DNA of 55,472 nucleotides. Source: Rhodovastum atsumiense. Lineage in GTDB: Bacteria; Pseudomonadota; Alphaproteobacteria; Acetobacterales; Acetobacteraceae. How positions within the stretch are numbered: position 1 is the first letter of the stretch; each line of letters starts with the position of its first letter. The stretch covers positions 1-55,472 of the forward strand of contig NZ_OW485608.1 of NCBI RefSeq assembly GCF_937425535.1, written 5' to 3'. The notes under the pieces are model-generated. The model had not been told where the DNA came from. It did not search any database and saw nothing but the letters and a program-made list of their open reading frames with translations. A program made the position numbers and the translations under genes. Positions 22,172-29,916 of this stretch are shown one piece after another.

Positions 22172-22330
22172 ACAGACGCCAGATGGCACCATCTGCAGTC
22201 GTTCATCGCGTCTGGCGCGTGATCGAATCAGACGAGGCGCTAGGGGTTGGATGATCGTGCTTGGTCAGCTCGCCACCGCGATAGTGATCCAGCGCTCGAT
22301 CCAAACCCCCGCCCAGGTTATCTGCCACCC

Positions 22331-22633
22331 TCACGCCGCCCGAGGCTGCACCTCGGCCGCGATCCGCTCGGCGCTCTCGGCCTGGGCCTTGGACAGGTCG
22401 TGCGCCGCCTGCAGGTTCATCCAGAACTCGGGTGTCGTCCCGAAATACCGGCTCAGGCGCAGCGCCGTGTCGGGCGTGATGGAGCGCGGTGCGACGGGAT
22501 TGATGATCGCCGTGATGCGATTGGGCGGCACAGCCAGGTCACGCGCCAGGGCGTTCGCGCTGAGCGCGAGCGGGCGCATAAATTCCTCAAGCAGCACCTC
22601 GCCGGGGTGCGTGCGGATGCGGGGCTTTGTCAT
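22331..22633 (-). CDS. higA: HigA-family antitoxin, 100 aa
   Basis: THPGEVLLEEFMRPLALSANALA and ITAIINPVAPRSITPDTALRLSRYFG form the XRE helix-turn-helix of HigA antidotes, with the typical TTPEFWMNLQ after it. It follows the toxin gene by 12 bases. It should neutralise HigB and repress the operon, and here it would stabilise the extrachromosomal prophage. Confidence 0.92.
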   Translation of the reverse strand: MTKPRIRTHPGEVLLEEFMRPLALSANALARDLAVPPNRITAIINPVAPRSITPDTALRLSRYFGTTPEFWMNLQAAHDLSKAQAESAERIAAEVQPRAA

Positions 22634-22645
22634 CTGAGCACCTCC

Positions 22646-22927
22646 TCAGTGGTAATCCACGATCTCGACATCCTCCGGGCCGGCGTCGGTCCAGCGAAAG
22701 CAGATCCGGAACTGGTCGTTGATCCGGATGCTGTGCCCCCCCGCCCGGTCGCCCTTCAGCGCTTCCAGGCGATTGGCGGGTGGCACCCGCAGATCGTTCA
22801 GCGCCGCCGCGGCATCGAGCATGTCGAGCTTTCGGACCGCAACTTTGGCGATGGCGGCCCAGCGCCTGTTGCGCCCGATCAGGTGCAGCTCGCGGGTGTC
22901 GTCATCGCGAAAGGAGCGGATCGGCAT
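22646..22927 (-). CDS. higB: HigB-family mRNA-interferase toxin, 93 aa
   Basis: MPIRSFRDDDTRELH, KLDMLDAAAALNDLRVPPANRLEAL and SIRINDQFRICFRW are family landmarks of RelE-fold HigB toxins. The C-terminus is DVEIVDYH. It is the first gene of the pair, the usual higBA order. It would cleave ribosome-bound mRNA when the antitoxin decays. Confidence 0.92.
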   Translation of the reverse strand: MPIRSFRDDDTRELHLIGRNRRWAAIAKVAVRKLDMLDAAAALNDLRVPPANRLEALKGDRAGGHSIRINDQFRICFRWTDAGPEDVEIVDYH

Positions 22928-22934
22928 AGCAGAA

Positions 22935-22971
22935 AGCTATTATGCGTTACGTAATACGTCAAGCTATAATC
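22935..22971 (-). promoter_or_regulatory. higBA control region with palindromic operator
   Basis: ACGTAATACGT (22949 to 22959) is an 11-bp palindrome centred in a longer imperfect dyad flanked by ATTAT and TATAAT. A TTGACG on the minus strand could be the -35. Position and symmetry fit a HigA-bound autoregulatory operator. Exact promoter boxes are uncertain. Confidence 0.55.
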
Positions 22972-23005
22972 CGCTCGTTCTCGATCAGGCTCACAGGCGC
23001 AGCGC

Positions 23006-23536
23006 CTACTCGAATGGATTGCCTTCAGGATCAGCCGACTTCGGCTTCCCGCCGATCCTGGCGCATGTCCGGAACGCGTTGGTCGCTTTTGTGCTTCCTG
23101 CCAGAGAAACCGAAACTGGCTGCGCCTTCCCGGCCGTCACAACCATCGCCGACGCTGCATCCATGGCAGAGAACAATTTAATCATATCGTCTTCATCAAC
23201 GTCAGCGACAACCATATCATCAGTGTTGCTGGTTATATCAAACGATTTTTTAAAAGTACCAACAGACAAATTTATTGAGCCATTCACGCTTGATGGAAGA
23301 CTCCATTTAGAATTTATTACCCTAACTTCGGTCCCGCTATAGCCGGCCCGAAAGGCAATGCTGCCTTTTATATGCATAGCCATGCACACATCTGGTGGCG
23401 CGACGATGCTTGTCTTATGCGCCAAGGCGATCCATTCGCCGCTCATGGCGAGCGGAACAAGGTTTTCATCAGCCCTCGCCGCTTGAGCGCCAATTGATGC
23501 CGCAATCAGAGATGCGGCCACCAGCCGACCACGCAT
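23006..23536 (-). CDS. Secreted protein with signal peptide, 176 aa
   Basis: The N-terminus MRGRLVAASLIAASIGAQAA then RADENL is a typical Sec signal with cleavage after ARA. The mature part is beta-rich, with two Cys (PDVCMAMH, FRTCARIG) and a C-terminal VSLAGSTKATNAFRTCA pattern seen in periplasmic IalB-like proteins. GGGAG precedes ATG at 23536. GC is clearly low at 23150 to 23330. It is probably a lysogenic-conversion gene acquired separately; the function is unknown. Confidence 0.7.
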   Translation of the reverse strand: MRGRLVAASLIAASIGAQAARADENLVPLAMSGEWIALAHKTSIVAPPDVCMAMHIKGSIAFRAGYSGTEVRVINSKWSLPSSVNGSINLSVGTFKKSFDITSNTDDMVVADVDEDDMIKLFSAMDAASAMVVTAGKAQPVSVSLAGSTKATNAFRTCARIGGKPKSADPEGNPFE

Positions 23537-23637
23537 TGGTTTCTCCCGGTTTGGTTGCTGAACCGTAGCAACCAGTGCGGCACGGGGGAAGGATTCCAAG
23601 CCACAGCCGTTCGGCCCGGGGCGCCGGCTTGCCCGAC

Positions 23638-23702
23638 CACCTTCAATTTGAAGGTGTAGCTTACATTCTGCTTGCAATGGCACTGAAGGTGGTGCTTACA
23701 TG
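23638..23702 (+). promoter_or_regulatory. Early rightward operator/promoter region
   Basis: CACCTTCA-ATT-TGAAGGTG (23638 to 23656) is a perfect 19-bp dyad. The motif TGAAGGT-N3-GCTTACA occurs at 23649 to 23665 and 23684 to 23700, 35 bases apart, each running into a TACAT(T/G) sequence usable as a -10 box. -35 matches are poor, which suggests activator- or repressor-dependent promoters. The same motif overlaps the cro promoter. Confidence 0.7.
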
Positions 23703-23726
23703 CCTCCATCAGATCGGAGGCACACC

Positions 23727-24104
23727 ATGTTCCTCACCAGCAACCCCCTCTACGGACGCGAAATTATCGGCGGCGGCATCAGCCTCTCGCCTGTGGCGCG
23801 GGCCGGCGTTTACGGGACGGTTCACGAGGCCGAGGAAGCCCTCCGTCGCATCCGCGCTGAATATGTCCACGCCTGCCAGATGCAGGCGAACGCACTGTCG
23901 AAGCTGAATAAGGCCCGCGCTGCCTATCGCCGTTCCGGCTCGAAGGCGGACGCGATGTCCATCAACGACTGGCGTCGTGATCTCGGCCGCTGGAACAGCC
24001 GCAAGGCCGAGGAAAGCCGCCATCTGGCGAAGGTTGAAGCGCAGATCGAGGCGCTTCGCATCGCCGATGAACTCGACGCCCTCACCCTCCCGCACGCCGC
24101 CTGA
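23727..24104 (+). CDS. Hypothetical early protein, 125 aa
   Basis: ATG at 23727 has GGAGG six bases upstream. The first 30 residues are Gly/Ser-rich (GREIIGGGISLSPVARAG), and the rest is a long helical coil (EAEEALRRIRAEYVHACQ, ESRHLAKVEAQIEALRIADEL). It is the first gene of the rightward early operon. No family is recognised. Confidence 0.7.
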   Translation: MFLTSNPLYGREIIGGGISLSPVARAGVYGTVHEAEEALRRIRAEYVHACQMQANALSKLNKARAAYRRSGSKADAMSINDWRRDLGRWNSRKAEESRHLAKVEAQIEALRIADELDALTLPHAA

Positions 24105-24121
24105 TCAGAAAGGATCGGATC

Positions 24122-24379
24122 GTGTCCGACGCCATCGCCCGCGCGCGCTTCATGGGCGCGTTCTCCACGGCCCTCCCCTACCCGCCCCCGGACAGCCTCG
24201 CCTGGGCGCGCTGGTGCGCCGCCGCCATGGCCGCGTTCGCCGGGCACCCCATCCCGGCCGGGACTGAGCAGCACGTCCAGGACGCCATCGCCAAGGCGCT
24301 GAGCACGACGCTCACCGCCGACGCCCCGCGGAACGACAACGGCGGCCACTACGTCGGCCTGGACCGGAAGGCTGCCTGA
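24122..24379 (+). CDS. Hypothetical early protein, 85 aa
   Basis: GTG start at 24122 after AGGATCGGATC. The protein is Ala-rich and helical (MGAFSTALPYPPPDSLAWAR then WCAAAMAAFAGHPIPAG), ending VGLDRKAA. Many genes of this operon share the short KAA/RKAA terminus, a product of similar gene-end sequences (GCTGCCTGA). Unknown function. Confidence 0.65.
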   Translation: MSDAIARARFMGAFSTALPYPPPDSLAWARWCAAAMAAFAGHPIPAGTEQHVQDAIAKALSTTLTADAPRNDNGGHYVGLDRKAA

Positions 24380-24380
24380 C

Positions 24381-24908
24381 ATGACAAAATCGCTTGTTGA
24401 ACTGGTCAACGAAGTCGAGGGCACTCGCAGTGCCCTTGCGGATCATGAGGCCCAAGCTGCCGCCGTCTCGCGCCAACTTCGGACGCGCATCGGCGAATTG
24501 CAGACCGAGATCCGTTGTCTTGAGGCGGGCATTGATCTGGCGAAGGTCGCTCTTGCGGAAACGGTGCTCTACGTGCATGGCGAGTTCGACCGCGCTGGCG
24601 AAGATCGCGATGGCGCGCGCCAGGATGCCATCAACTGGTTTGCCGCATGCCAGCCCGCTACTGGTTATGGCAGCCTGCGCCACGAGTATTTCGGCACCAA
24701 GAGTTATGACCGGTGGCGCGGCCAGCGCAGCAACCACGAATACGGCTACGGTCCACGCCACGGCAGCATCATCTTTGAGATTGGCCTGCTCGCGAGCGCG
24801 CGGAAGCGGGACCTGACAGCGGATGAGCGCGAGGCAGCGGTCTACTATCTCGTTCACCTGAGCGCGATCCAAGCGGCTGCAAAGGCAGCGAAGCAAGGAG
24901 CCGCCTGA
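24381..24908 (+). CDS. Hypothetical early protein with coiled-coil, 175 aa
   Basis: Residues 1 to 65 form a coiled coil (VELVNEVEGTRSALADHEAQ, RTRIGELQTEIRCLEAGIDL). The middle is Tyr/Arg-rich (GTKSYDRWRGQRSNHEYGYG), and the C-terminus is helical. Start ATG two bases after the previous stop. It is unlike any family I know; it could be an anti-host factor. Confidence 0.68.
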   Translation: MTKSLVELVNEVEGTRSALADHEAQAAAVSRQLRTRIGELQTEIRCLEAGIDLAKVALAETVLYVHGEFDRAGEDRDGARQDAINWFAACQPATGYGSLRHEYFGTKSYDRWRGQRSNHEYGYGPRHGSIIFEIGLLASARKRDLTADEREAAVYYLVHLSAIQAAAKAAKQGAA

Positions 24909-24909
24909 C

Positions 24910-25284
24910 ATGTATCGCACCTATGACGACTATGTCGGTGCCATCTCTGCGGAAGAGCAGGCCGCGCTTGACGAGAAGGAAGCCGCCGAGCGCCTGCTGC
25001 CGCCCGATCCGGAGAAGAACGGCGCGCACTGGCTCAAGAGCGACGGCATCTTCTATTTGGCGCAGTGGTCGGTCTACGCCGACAAGTCCGAGTGGCAAGT
25101 CTACGACGTGGACGACGTGATTGTCATGTCGCCGCACGAGGCTTGGAACGAGCGCTGGGAATACGTGGCGCCCATCCCCGAGCCGGCCAAGCCGATTGAT
25201 CAGCAGTGCAGCCGCTACGCCGGGCACTGCGCCCTCGCCACCTCCTTTGCCCGCCTGATCCACCCCTCTCACAAGGCTGCCTGA
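24910..25284 (+). CDS. Hypothetical acidic early protein, 124 aa
   Basis: Start ATG at 24910, after the previous stop. The sequence is acidic and aromatic (MYRTYDDYVGAISAEEQAAL, WSVYADKSEWQVYDVDDVIV). Acidic compact early phage proteins include DNA mimics and host-takeover factors, but this is only a composition argument. Unknown function. Confidence 0.65.
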   Translation: MYRTYDDYVGAISAEEQAALDEKEAAERLLPPDPEKNGAHWLKSDGIFYLAQWSVYADKSEWQVYDVDDVIVMSPHEAWNERWEYVAPIPEPAKPIDQQCSRYAGHCALATSFARLIHPSHKAA

Positions 25285-25286
25285 CC

Positions 25287-26171
25287 ATGCCTCGATCTCC
25301 GAACACGACGCCGAATAGCGTGAGGATTTTGAAAATGAGGATGACTCCCGACGCCATCATGGTGACACCGGAGATGGCGAAGAGTTGGCTTCAGCATAAT
25401 GGCGGCAATCGGTCACTGCGGCCAACGCACGTGAAGGATCTTGCCGCGAAGATGCAAGCCGGCAGGTGGCGCCTGACGCATCAAGGAATCGCCATCTCCG
25501 CCACTGGCCGCCTGCTGGATGGGCAGCATCGTCTCGAAGCCGTTGTTCAGTCCGGCTGCACCGTCCCCATGATGGTCTTCACCGGCTGCGACGAAGAGAT
25601 GTTCGGCGTCCTCGACAAGGGCATCATCAGGACGATCCGCGACGACCTGAAGGAGACGGGGCGCGTCGTGGATCCATGCTCGCTACTGGCGCGCCTCGCC
25701 CAGGGTGTCAGCCTCAGCGGCACTCGTGTGGACTCGTGCGATGTTGATCTGGTCATAGACATCCTGCGCCCCAGCATTGATGCGATGCTGGCTACCGCGA
25801 GTTCGAACGCGCGGGGGAGAACGGCATCTGGGATTCGGGCCGGCTGGATTCTGCGCCACGCCACGTCGCCGTTGCGTCAGGACTATCTTTGCGAACAGTG
25901 GCGCGCATGGGTCCACCTGGATACGGCGGCCATGGCTCCGGGGACATCCGCCTTGCTGAGACGCATCGAGAGCGTCAGCAAGGGAGGAACACGATCATCC
26001 GTCCAGGCGGAACATATTGCGATCAGTTGGATAGCATTTGATCCGTCGCGTCGAGCATTCACCAAAATCGTCATCAAGGACATCGACGGAATTCTCGACG
26101 AGGTTCGCGAGAGATACTTATCCGTTGCCGCCTCATTTGCCAGCCAGATCGCCAACCGGAAGGCGGCCTAA
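25287..26171 (+). CDS. ParB-like domain protein, 294 aa
   Basis: Residues 20 to 100 (VTPEMAKSWLQHNGGNRSLR, GRWRLTHQGIAISATGRLLDGQHRLEAV) follow the ParB/Srx N-terminal fold, with LDGQHRLEA as the arginine-box equivalent. The C-terminal two thirds are helical. This is the second ParB-like protein of the genome and is unrelated in position to parA. A role in early regulation or replication is possible. Confidence 0.75.
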   Translation: MPRSPNTTPNSVRILKMRMTPDAIMVTPEMAKSWLQHNGGNRSLRPTHVKDLAAKMQAGRWRLTHQGIAISATGRLLDGQHRLEAVVQSGCTVPMMVFTGCDEEMFGVLDKGIIRTIRDDLKETGRVVDPCSLLARLAQGVSLSGTRVDSCDVDLVIDILRPSIDAMLATASSNARGRTASGIRAGWILRHATSPLRQDYLCEQWRAWVHLDTAAMAPGTSALLRRIESVSKGGTRSSVQAEHIAISWIAFDPSRRAFTKIVIKDIDGILDEVRERYLSVAASFASQIANRKAA

Positions 26172-26173
26172 CC

Positions 26174-26284
26174 ATGACCATGACCATGCTCCTGATCCTC
26201 ACCGGCTCGATCATCGGCGCTGCTGTCGGCGCCTGGATCGGTGACCGCCTCCTTCGCACCGCGCTGCGGAGGACGATCCCGTGA
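26174..26284 (+). CDS. Tiny membrane protein, 36 aa
   Basis: MTMTMLLILTGSIIGAAVGA then WIGDRLLRTALRR: one glycine-zipper transmembrane helix with a positive tail. Start ATG two bases after the previous stop; the end overlaps the next gene (GTGA). Unknown role. Confidence 0.6.
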   Translation: MTMTMLLILTGSIIGAAVGAWIGDRLLRTALRRTIP

Positions 26285-26388
26285 GCGAGACAACCGCCTT
26301 CGGCACCTACCCCCGCCGCGCCCTCCGGGGCCGCTGGTTCGGCAAGCTTTCCATCCGCCGCTTCTGGCGCCGCATCCACAACCGCTGA
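26281..26388 (+). CDS. Tiny basic protein, 35 aa
   Basis: The GTG at 26281 overlaps the previous stop. The product (VSETTAFGTYPRRALRGRWF then GKLSIRRFWRRIHNR) is very basic and aromatic, able to bind nucleic acid or membrane. Unknown role. Confidence 0.5.
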   Translation: MSETTAFGTYPRRALRGRWFGKLSIRRFWRRIHNR

Positions 26389-26411
26389 TCCCAACAAAGG
26401 AGATCGCACAT

Positions 26412-26681
26412 ATGGCTTTCGCTATCCGCAATCTGTCCGTCCTGGCCTATGCGTGCGGCCACACGCAGTGGCACTTCAAGTCGCCCGCACCGCTCGCCGA
26501 GGCGATGACGCAGGGTCACTTCAACGCGGCATCCGACATGATGGCCATGGGCGACGTGGTCTTCGTCTCGGCGCCTGATGGCGGGGCGATGCTCTACGTC
26601 ACCAGCACCGCCGCCGGCGTCGTGTCGGTTCAGCCGATGGTCGCCACCCCGGCCCTGCAGCAGATGGCGAAGGCAGCCTGA
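26412..26681 (+). CDS. Hypothetical beta-rich protein, 89 aa
   Basis: A strong ribosome site (AAGGAG) precedes ATG at 26412. The pattern LAYACGHTQWHFKS, GHFNAASDMMAMGDVVFVSAP and GAMLYVTSTAAGVVSVQP is one I associate with small structural-type proteins of many prophages. Here it lies in the early operon. The function is not established. Confidence 0.68.
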   Translation: MAFAIRNLSVLAYACGHTQWHFKSPAPLAEAMTQGHFNAASDMMAMGDVVFVSAPDGGAMLYVTSTAAGVVSVQPMVATPALQQMAKAA

Positions 26682-26682
26682 C

Positions 26683-26943
26683 ATGAGCACCGCAGACGAA
26701 ATCCGCGCATGCGCGAATGCAGTCAGCCGGCACGATGTGCTGACCGCTGCACGCCTGAACGCCGCCGCTGTTACCGTGGCGCAACTGGAGCGCCGAAACG
26801 TCGAACTGTCGAAGGCCGCTGCCGCGCGGACGATCGAGCGCGTCACCGCCAAGCCGACCAGCGCTGATGTTCTCCCCTGGCGCCGCCCCGGCCCGCTCGG
26901 CCGCATGCACAGCAACGATCCGACGCCGCCGGCTGCAGCATGA
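26683..26943 (+). CDS. Hypothetical protein, 86 aa
   Basis: Helical N-terminal two thirds (MSTADEIRACANAVSRHDVL, NAAAVTVAQLERRNVELSK) and a proline-rich tail. Start ATG just after the previous stop; the stop overlaps the next start (ATGA). Unknown function. Confidence 0.6.
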   Translation: MSTADEIRACANAVSRHDVLTAARLNAAAVTVAQLERRNVELSKAAAARTIERVTAKPTSADVLPWRRPGPLGRMHSNDPTPPAAA

Positions 26944-27305
26944 CCAGCGTGGCCGCCCTCCCCGTCCATGCCGCCCCGAAAGGGGCGGCGCAGCCGGTGC
27001 CGTTCGCATCAGCCGAAGAGGCGTGGCTGTGGACGATGGCTGCCCATGTGGCCCGGCGGGACGGCACCACAATGGAGGACCAGACGCCCCGCCCATGCGA
27101 GGTGGACGATGTGATCCGCATTCTGGACCAACTCTACCGGTCCAGGCGGATCGGCCTCGCCCACGCAAAGGTGCTGCGGGTCTACGGCGAGATTCAAACC
27201 GCGCCGCGCTCGACATACGGCCAGGAACGGGCCGACGCACGACTCTGGACCGAGGCGATGACGCGGCTCGCGGGGCCGCTCCGCCAGAAAGGAATCATCC
27301 GGTGA
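26940..27305 (+). CDS. Hypothetical protein, 121 aa
   Basis: After a flexible N-terminus, residues 24 to 121 are helical (SAEEAWLWTMAAHVARRDGT, EVDDVIRILDQLYRSRRIGL AHAKVLRVYGEI). This looks like a small helical DNA-binding protein family of phage early operons. ATGA and GTGA overlaps with both neighbours support the gene. Confidence 0.68.
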   Translation: MTSVAALPVHAAPKGAAQPVPFASAEEAWLWTMAAHVARRDGTTMEDQTPRPCEVDDVIRILDQLYRSRRIGLAHAKVLRVYGEIQTAPRSTYGQERADARLWTEAMTRLAGPLRQKGIIR

Positions 27306-27496
27306 AGATCACCGAACTCCGGGTGTCGGTCGCGAAGACCGTCAACCTCGGAAATTACAACTCAATCCGCCTGGAGGCCGGCGCAACCGTCGCCATTGAG
27401 GACGGCGACGATCTCGACGCCGTGCGGGCGGAGATGATGACCGAGATCAACACCAGCCTGCATCAGCAGTGGGACAAGTTCAGGAGGGGCGAATAA
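27302..27496 (+). CDS. Small conserved-looking phage protein, 64 aa
   Basis: VKITELRVSVAKTVNLGNYN then SIRLEAGATVAIEDGDDLDA: a beta-rich start with a helical end. Proteins with this pattern are frequent beside RecE-type nucleases and recombination genes in phages. The GTG at 27302 overlaps the previous stop; the TAA overlaps the next ATG. Confidence 0.7.
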   Translation: MKITELRVSVAKTVNLGNYNSIRLEAGATVAIEDGDDLDAVRAEMMTEINTSLHQQWDKFRRGE

Positions 27497-28701
27497 TGCT
27501 CGACGCTACCGAATCCACCCCGACATTCGCTCTGACCGTGCCGGGCAGCCAGGCGCCACTGGTTCTTCCGACCGACCCATCCGAACTGCTACCGACCTTG
27601 ACCGCAGAGGTGGTCTACGCCCCCGGCAACCCCATGGTCATCATCGGCGCCGTCGAGCGTTGGGCTCGCGCCGAAGCCGCCAAGGCCGACGCTGGCACCA
27701 CCAAAGGCCGCGCCGCCCTCGTCAGCCTCGCCGCCAAGATCGCGAGCACGAAGACGGGCTTGGACAAGCTCGGCCTCGACATGACGGCCGGCTGGCGCGA
27801 ACGCACCAAGGTGGTCAACACGGACCGGACCCGCATCACCTCGGCGTTCGACACCCTCAAGGCCGACATCCGCCAGCCGGTTACCGAATGGGAACGGGCC
27901 GAGGAAGAGCGCAAGCAGGGCCACCAGGACGCCATCGCGGCCATCTATGCCCTCGGCCAGTTCGATATGGCCGAGCCAACCACCGCCGAGATCGCCGCGC
28001 GCATCCCCCAGGCCGAGGATGTCGGAACCAGGGATTGGGAGGAATTCGCCGAGCCGGCCGCCAAGGCCCGCGCCGACACGGTGGACAAGCTGCAGGCGCT
28101 GCACACCGCCGCTGTCCAGCGCGAGGCCGAGCGTGCCGAACTGGCCCGTCTCCGGGCCGAGGCCGAACGCCGCCGGCTGGAGGACGAGGCGCGGGCGCGC
28201 GCGGAGGCTGACGCGAAGGCCGCCAAGGAGCGGGCCGAGCGCGAGGCCAGGATTGCCCAGGAAGCCGCCGAGCGCGCCGCCCGGGAGGCTGCAGCCAAGG
28301 CGGAGGCCGAGCGCCTGGCAGCCGAACGTCGGGCCGCTGCGGAGCGGGAGGCGATCGAGCAGCAGAAGCGGGAGGCCGAGGAAGCTGCCGCCCGCGCCGA
28401 AGCCGCCCGGCGCGAGGCAGAGGTGCGGGCCGAGCGCGAACGCCAGGAGGCTGCCGCCCGCGCGGAGCGTGAGCGCCAGGAGGCGATCGAGGCCGAGCGC
28501 CGCCGGGTCGCCGCCGAGGAAGCCGCCCGGAAGGCCGAGGAAGAGCGCCGGGCAGCCGACAAACGGCACCGCGGCCGGATCAACCGCGCCGTCCTGCAGG
28601 CCCTGCTCGGCCTGCCGATCGGCCTGACGGAGGACCAGGCCAAGACAATCGTGGAGGCCATCGCCCGCAGCGCCATCCCGCACGTCAGCATCGGTTACTG
28701 A
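27496..28701 (+). CDS. Coiled-coil recombination-associated protein, 401 aa
   Basis: Residues 45 to 190 (GRAALVSLAAKIASTKTGLD, DIRQPVTEWERAEEERKQ, DWEEFAEPAA) match phage proteins usually encoded next to RecE-type nucleases. Residues 195 to 360 are an extremely regular Glu/Arg/Ala heptad coil. The C-terminal 40 residues are a compact domain (VLQALLGLPIGLTEDQAKTI). GGAGG precedes ATG at 27496. It may be an accessory to the exonuclease next door. Confidence 0.75.
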   Translation: MLDATESTPTFALTVPGSQAPLVLPTDPSELLPTLTAEVVYAPGNPMVIIGAVERWARAEAAKADAGTTKGRAALVSLAAKIASTKTGLDKLGLDMTAGWRERTKVVNTDRTRITSAFDTLKADIRQPVTEWERAEEERKQGHQDAIAAIYALGQFDMAEPTTAEIAARIPQAEDVGTRDWEEFAEPAAKARADTVDKLQALHTAAVQREAERAELARLRAEAERRRLEDEARARAEADAKAAKERAEREARIAQEAAERAAREAAAKAEAERLAAERRAAAEREAIEQQKREAEEAAARAEAARREAEVRAERERQEAAARAERERQEAIEAERRRVAAEEAARKAEEERRAADKRHRGRINRAVLQALLGLPIGLTEDQAKTIVEAIARSAIPHVSIGY

Positions 28702-28702
28702 G

Positions 28703-29593
28703 ATGGCCGTCCGCCTCACCGAGCCCGGAGTGTATTCGCTCCGGGCCGCCGACTACCACGCTGATCCGGCTCCTGAACCGAGCCTGTCGAACAGCCTCAT
28801 CAAAATGCTGCTGCAGAAATCACCGCGCCATGTGCAATACGCGCACCCGCGCCTGTCCCCGAACTTCAAGCCGAAGAAGGTGACGGACGCGATGGAGGAT
28901 GGCTCGATCCTCCACAGCCTGATCCTCGGGACCGGCGTGCCGATCACCGAGGTGTCGGCCGACAACTGGACCAGCCAGCGCGCCAAGGCCGCGCGGGCGG
29001 AAGCGCGGGCCGCCGGGCGCATCCCGGTTCTCTCTCGCCGGCTGGCCGAGCTGCACGAGTGCGCGGATGCTGCGGTCGAGCAGATGATGGAAATCGAGGC
29101 GTGTGAGCCGTTCTTCGATCCCGACGCACGTTCGGAGGTGACATTGCTGTGGCAGCTCGGCCCGCTGTGGTGCCGGGCCATGGCCGACCGACTGGCCCCC
29201 GGCGGTGTGTTTTTTGACATCAAGACCACCTCCACCAGCGTGGCGCCGGCCGACTTCAGCCGCACCCTGGAGCGCGAGCACGCAACGCAGGATGTGTTTT
29301 ATCGGTCAGGCGGCAACATCCTGGCGGAACTCGGCCTGATGGAGGCGCCGACAGCTTTCCGCTTCGTCGCGATCGAGACATACGAACCGTTCTGCATCGC
29401 CGTCTACGAGGCGCAGCAGACGCTGATCGAAGCGGCGACCACCGATGTCCACCGCGCAACAGCCACCTGGGCGCGCTGTCTCCTGAACAACGACTGGCCC
29501 GGCTACGGAAAGGAGATCAACCGCGTCGAGGCCAGCGTTGGCCGGATGATCCGGGCCGAGGAAGCGAAGCTCGATTGGAAGATGGCGGCATGA
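28703..29593 (+). CDS. RecE-like PD-(D/E)XK exonuclease, 296 aa
   Basis: LSNSLIKMLLQKSPRHVQYA and DGSILHSLILG are the N-terminal landmarks. MADRLAPGGVFFDIKTTSTS gives the D...DxK catalytic triad (DIKTT), and EHATQDVFYRSGG follows. The family degrades one strand of duplex DNA to feed annealing recombination. No RecT/Beta-type annealing protein is evident, so an unrecognised neighbour may fill that role. Confidence 0.88.
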   Translation: MAVRLTEPGVYSLRAADYHADPAPEPSLSNSLIKMLLQKSPRHVQYAHPRLSPNFKPKKVTDAMEDGSILHSLILGTGVPITEVSADNWTSQRAKAARAEARAAGRIPVLSRRLAELHECADAAVEQMMEIEACEPFFDPDARSEVTLLWQLGPLWCRAMADRLAPGGVFFDIKTTSTSVAPADFSRTLEREHATQDVFYRSGGNILAELGLMEAPTAFRFVAIETYEPFCIAVYEAQQTLIEAATTDVHRATATWARCLLNNDWPGYGKEINRVEASVGRMIRAEEAKLDWKMAA

Positions 29594-29916
29594 CCAAAGC
29601 GCCGCGCACCACTGGCCGGGGCGATCCTGGGCAGTCGTCCAAGATAGCGGCTGCCCTGCGCGAAAGCATCGCCACCTGGGCCAGCTACCTGTCCAACGTC
29701 GATGCGTTGCCGCCGTCCTGGCCCATCAACTGGCGTCCGGATGGCGCCAAGCACTGCATCGTCTGCCACGGGCGCCGCTGGTGGCGCCTCGCCGCCGATC
29801 CCAACGCCACCCCCGGCTACGGGCCGGGATGGTGCTGCCAGACCTGCTGCCCCCCTCTGGCGGGGGCAGCCATCATCATCGCTCCTCAGGAGATGACCCT
29901 TGACCGAGCAGCCTGA
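29590..29916 (+). CDS. Cys-rich small protein, 108 aa
   Basis: ATG at 29590 (ATGA overlap). HCIVCHGRRWW and PGWCCQTCCPP form a likely zinc-binding knuckle in the second half; the first half is helical. It is translated ahead of the clamp-like gene, which starts inside its 3' end. Unknown function. Confidence 0.65.
   Translation: MTKAPRTTGRGDPGQSSKIAAALRESIATWASYLSNVDALPPSWPINWRPDGAKHCIVCHGRRWWRLAADPNATPGYGPGWCCQTCCPPLAGAAIIIAPQEMTLDRAA

Noticed and set aside
27589-28719. 376-codon minus-strand frame opposite the coiled-coil gene
   Set aside because: It mirrors the repetitive Glu/Arg/Ala coding of the plus strand and is Gly/Leu-rich without any ordered pattern; the plus-strand gene has the ribosome site and operon context.
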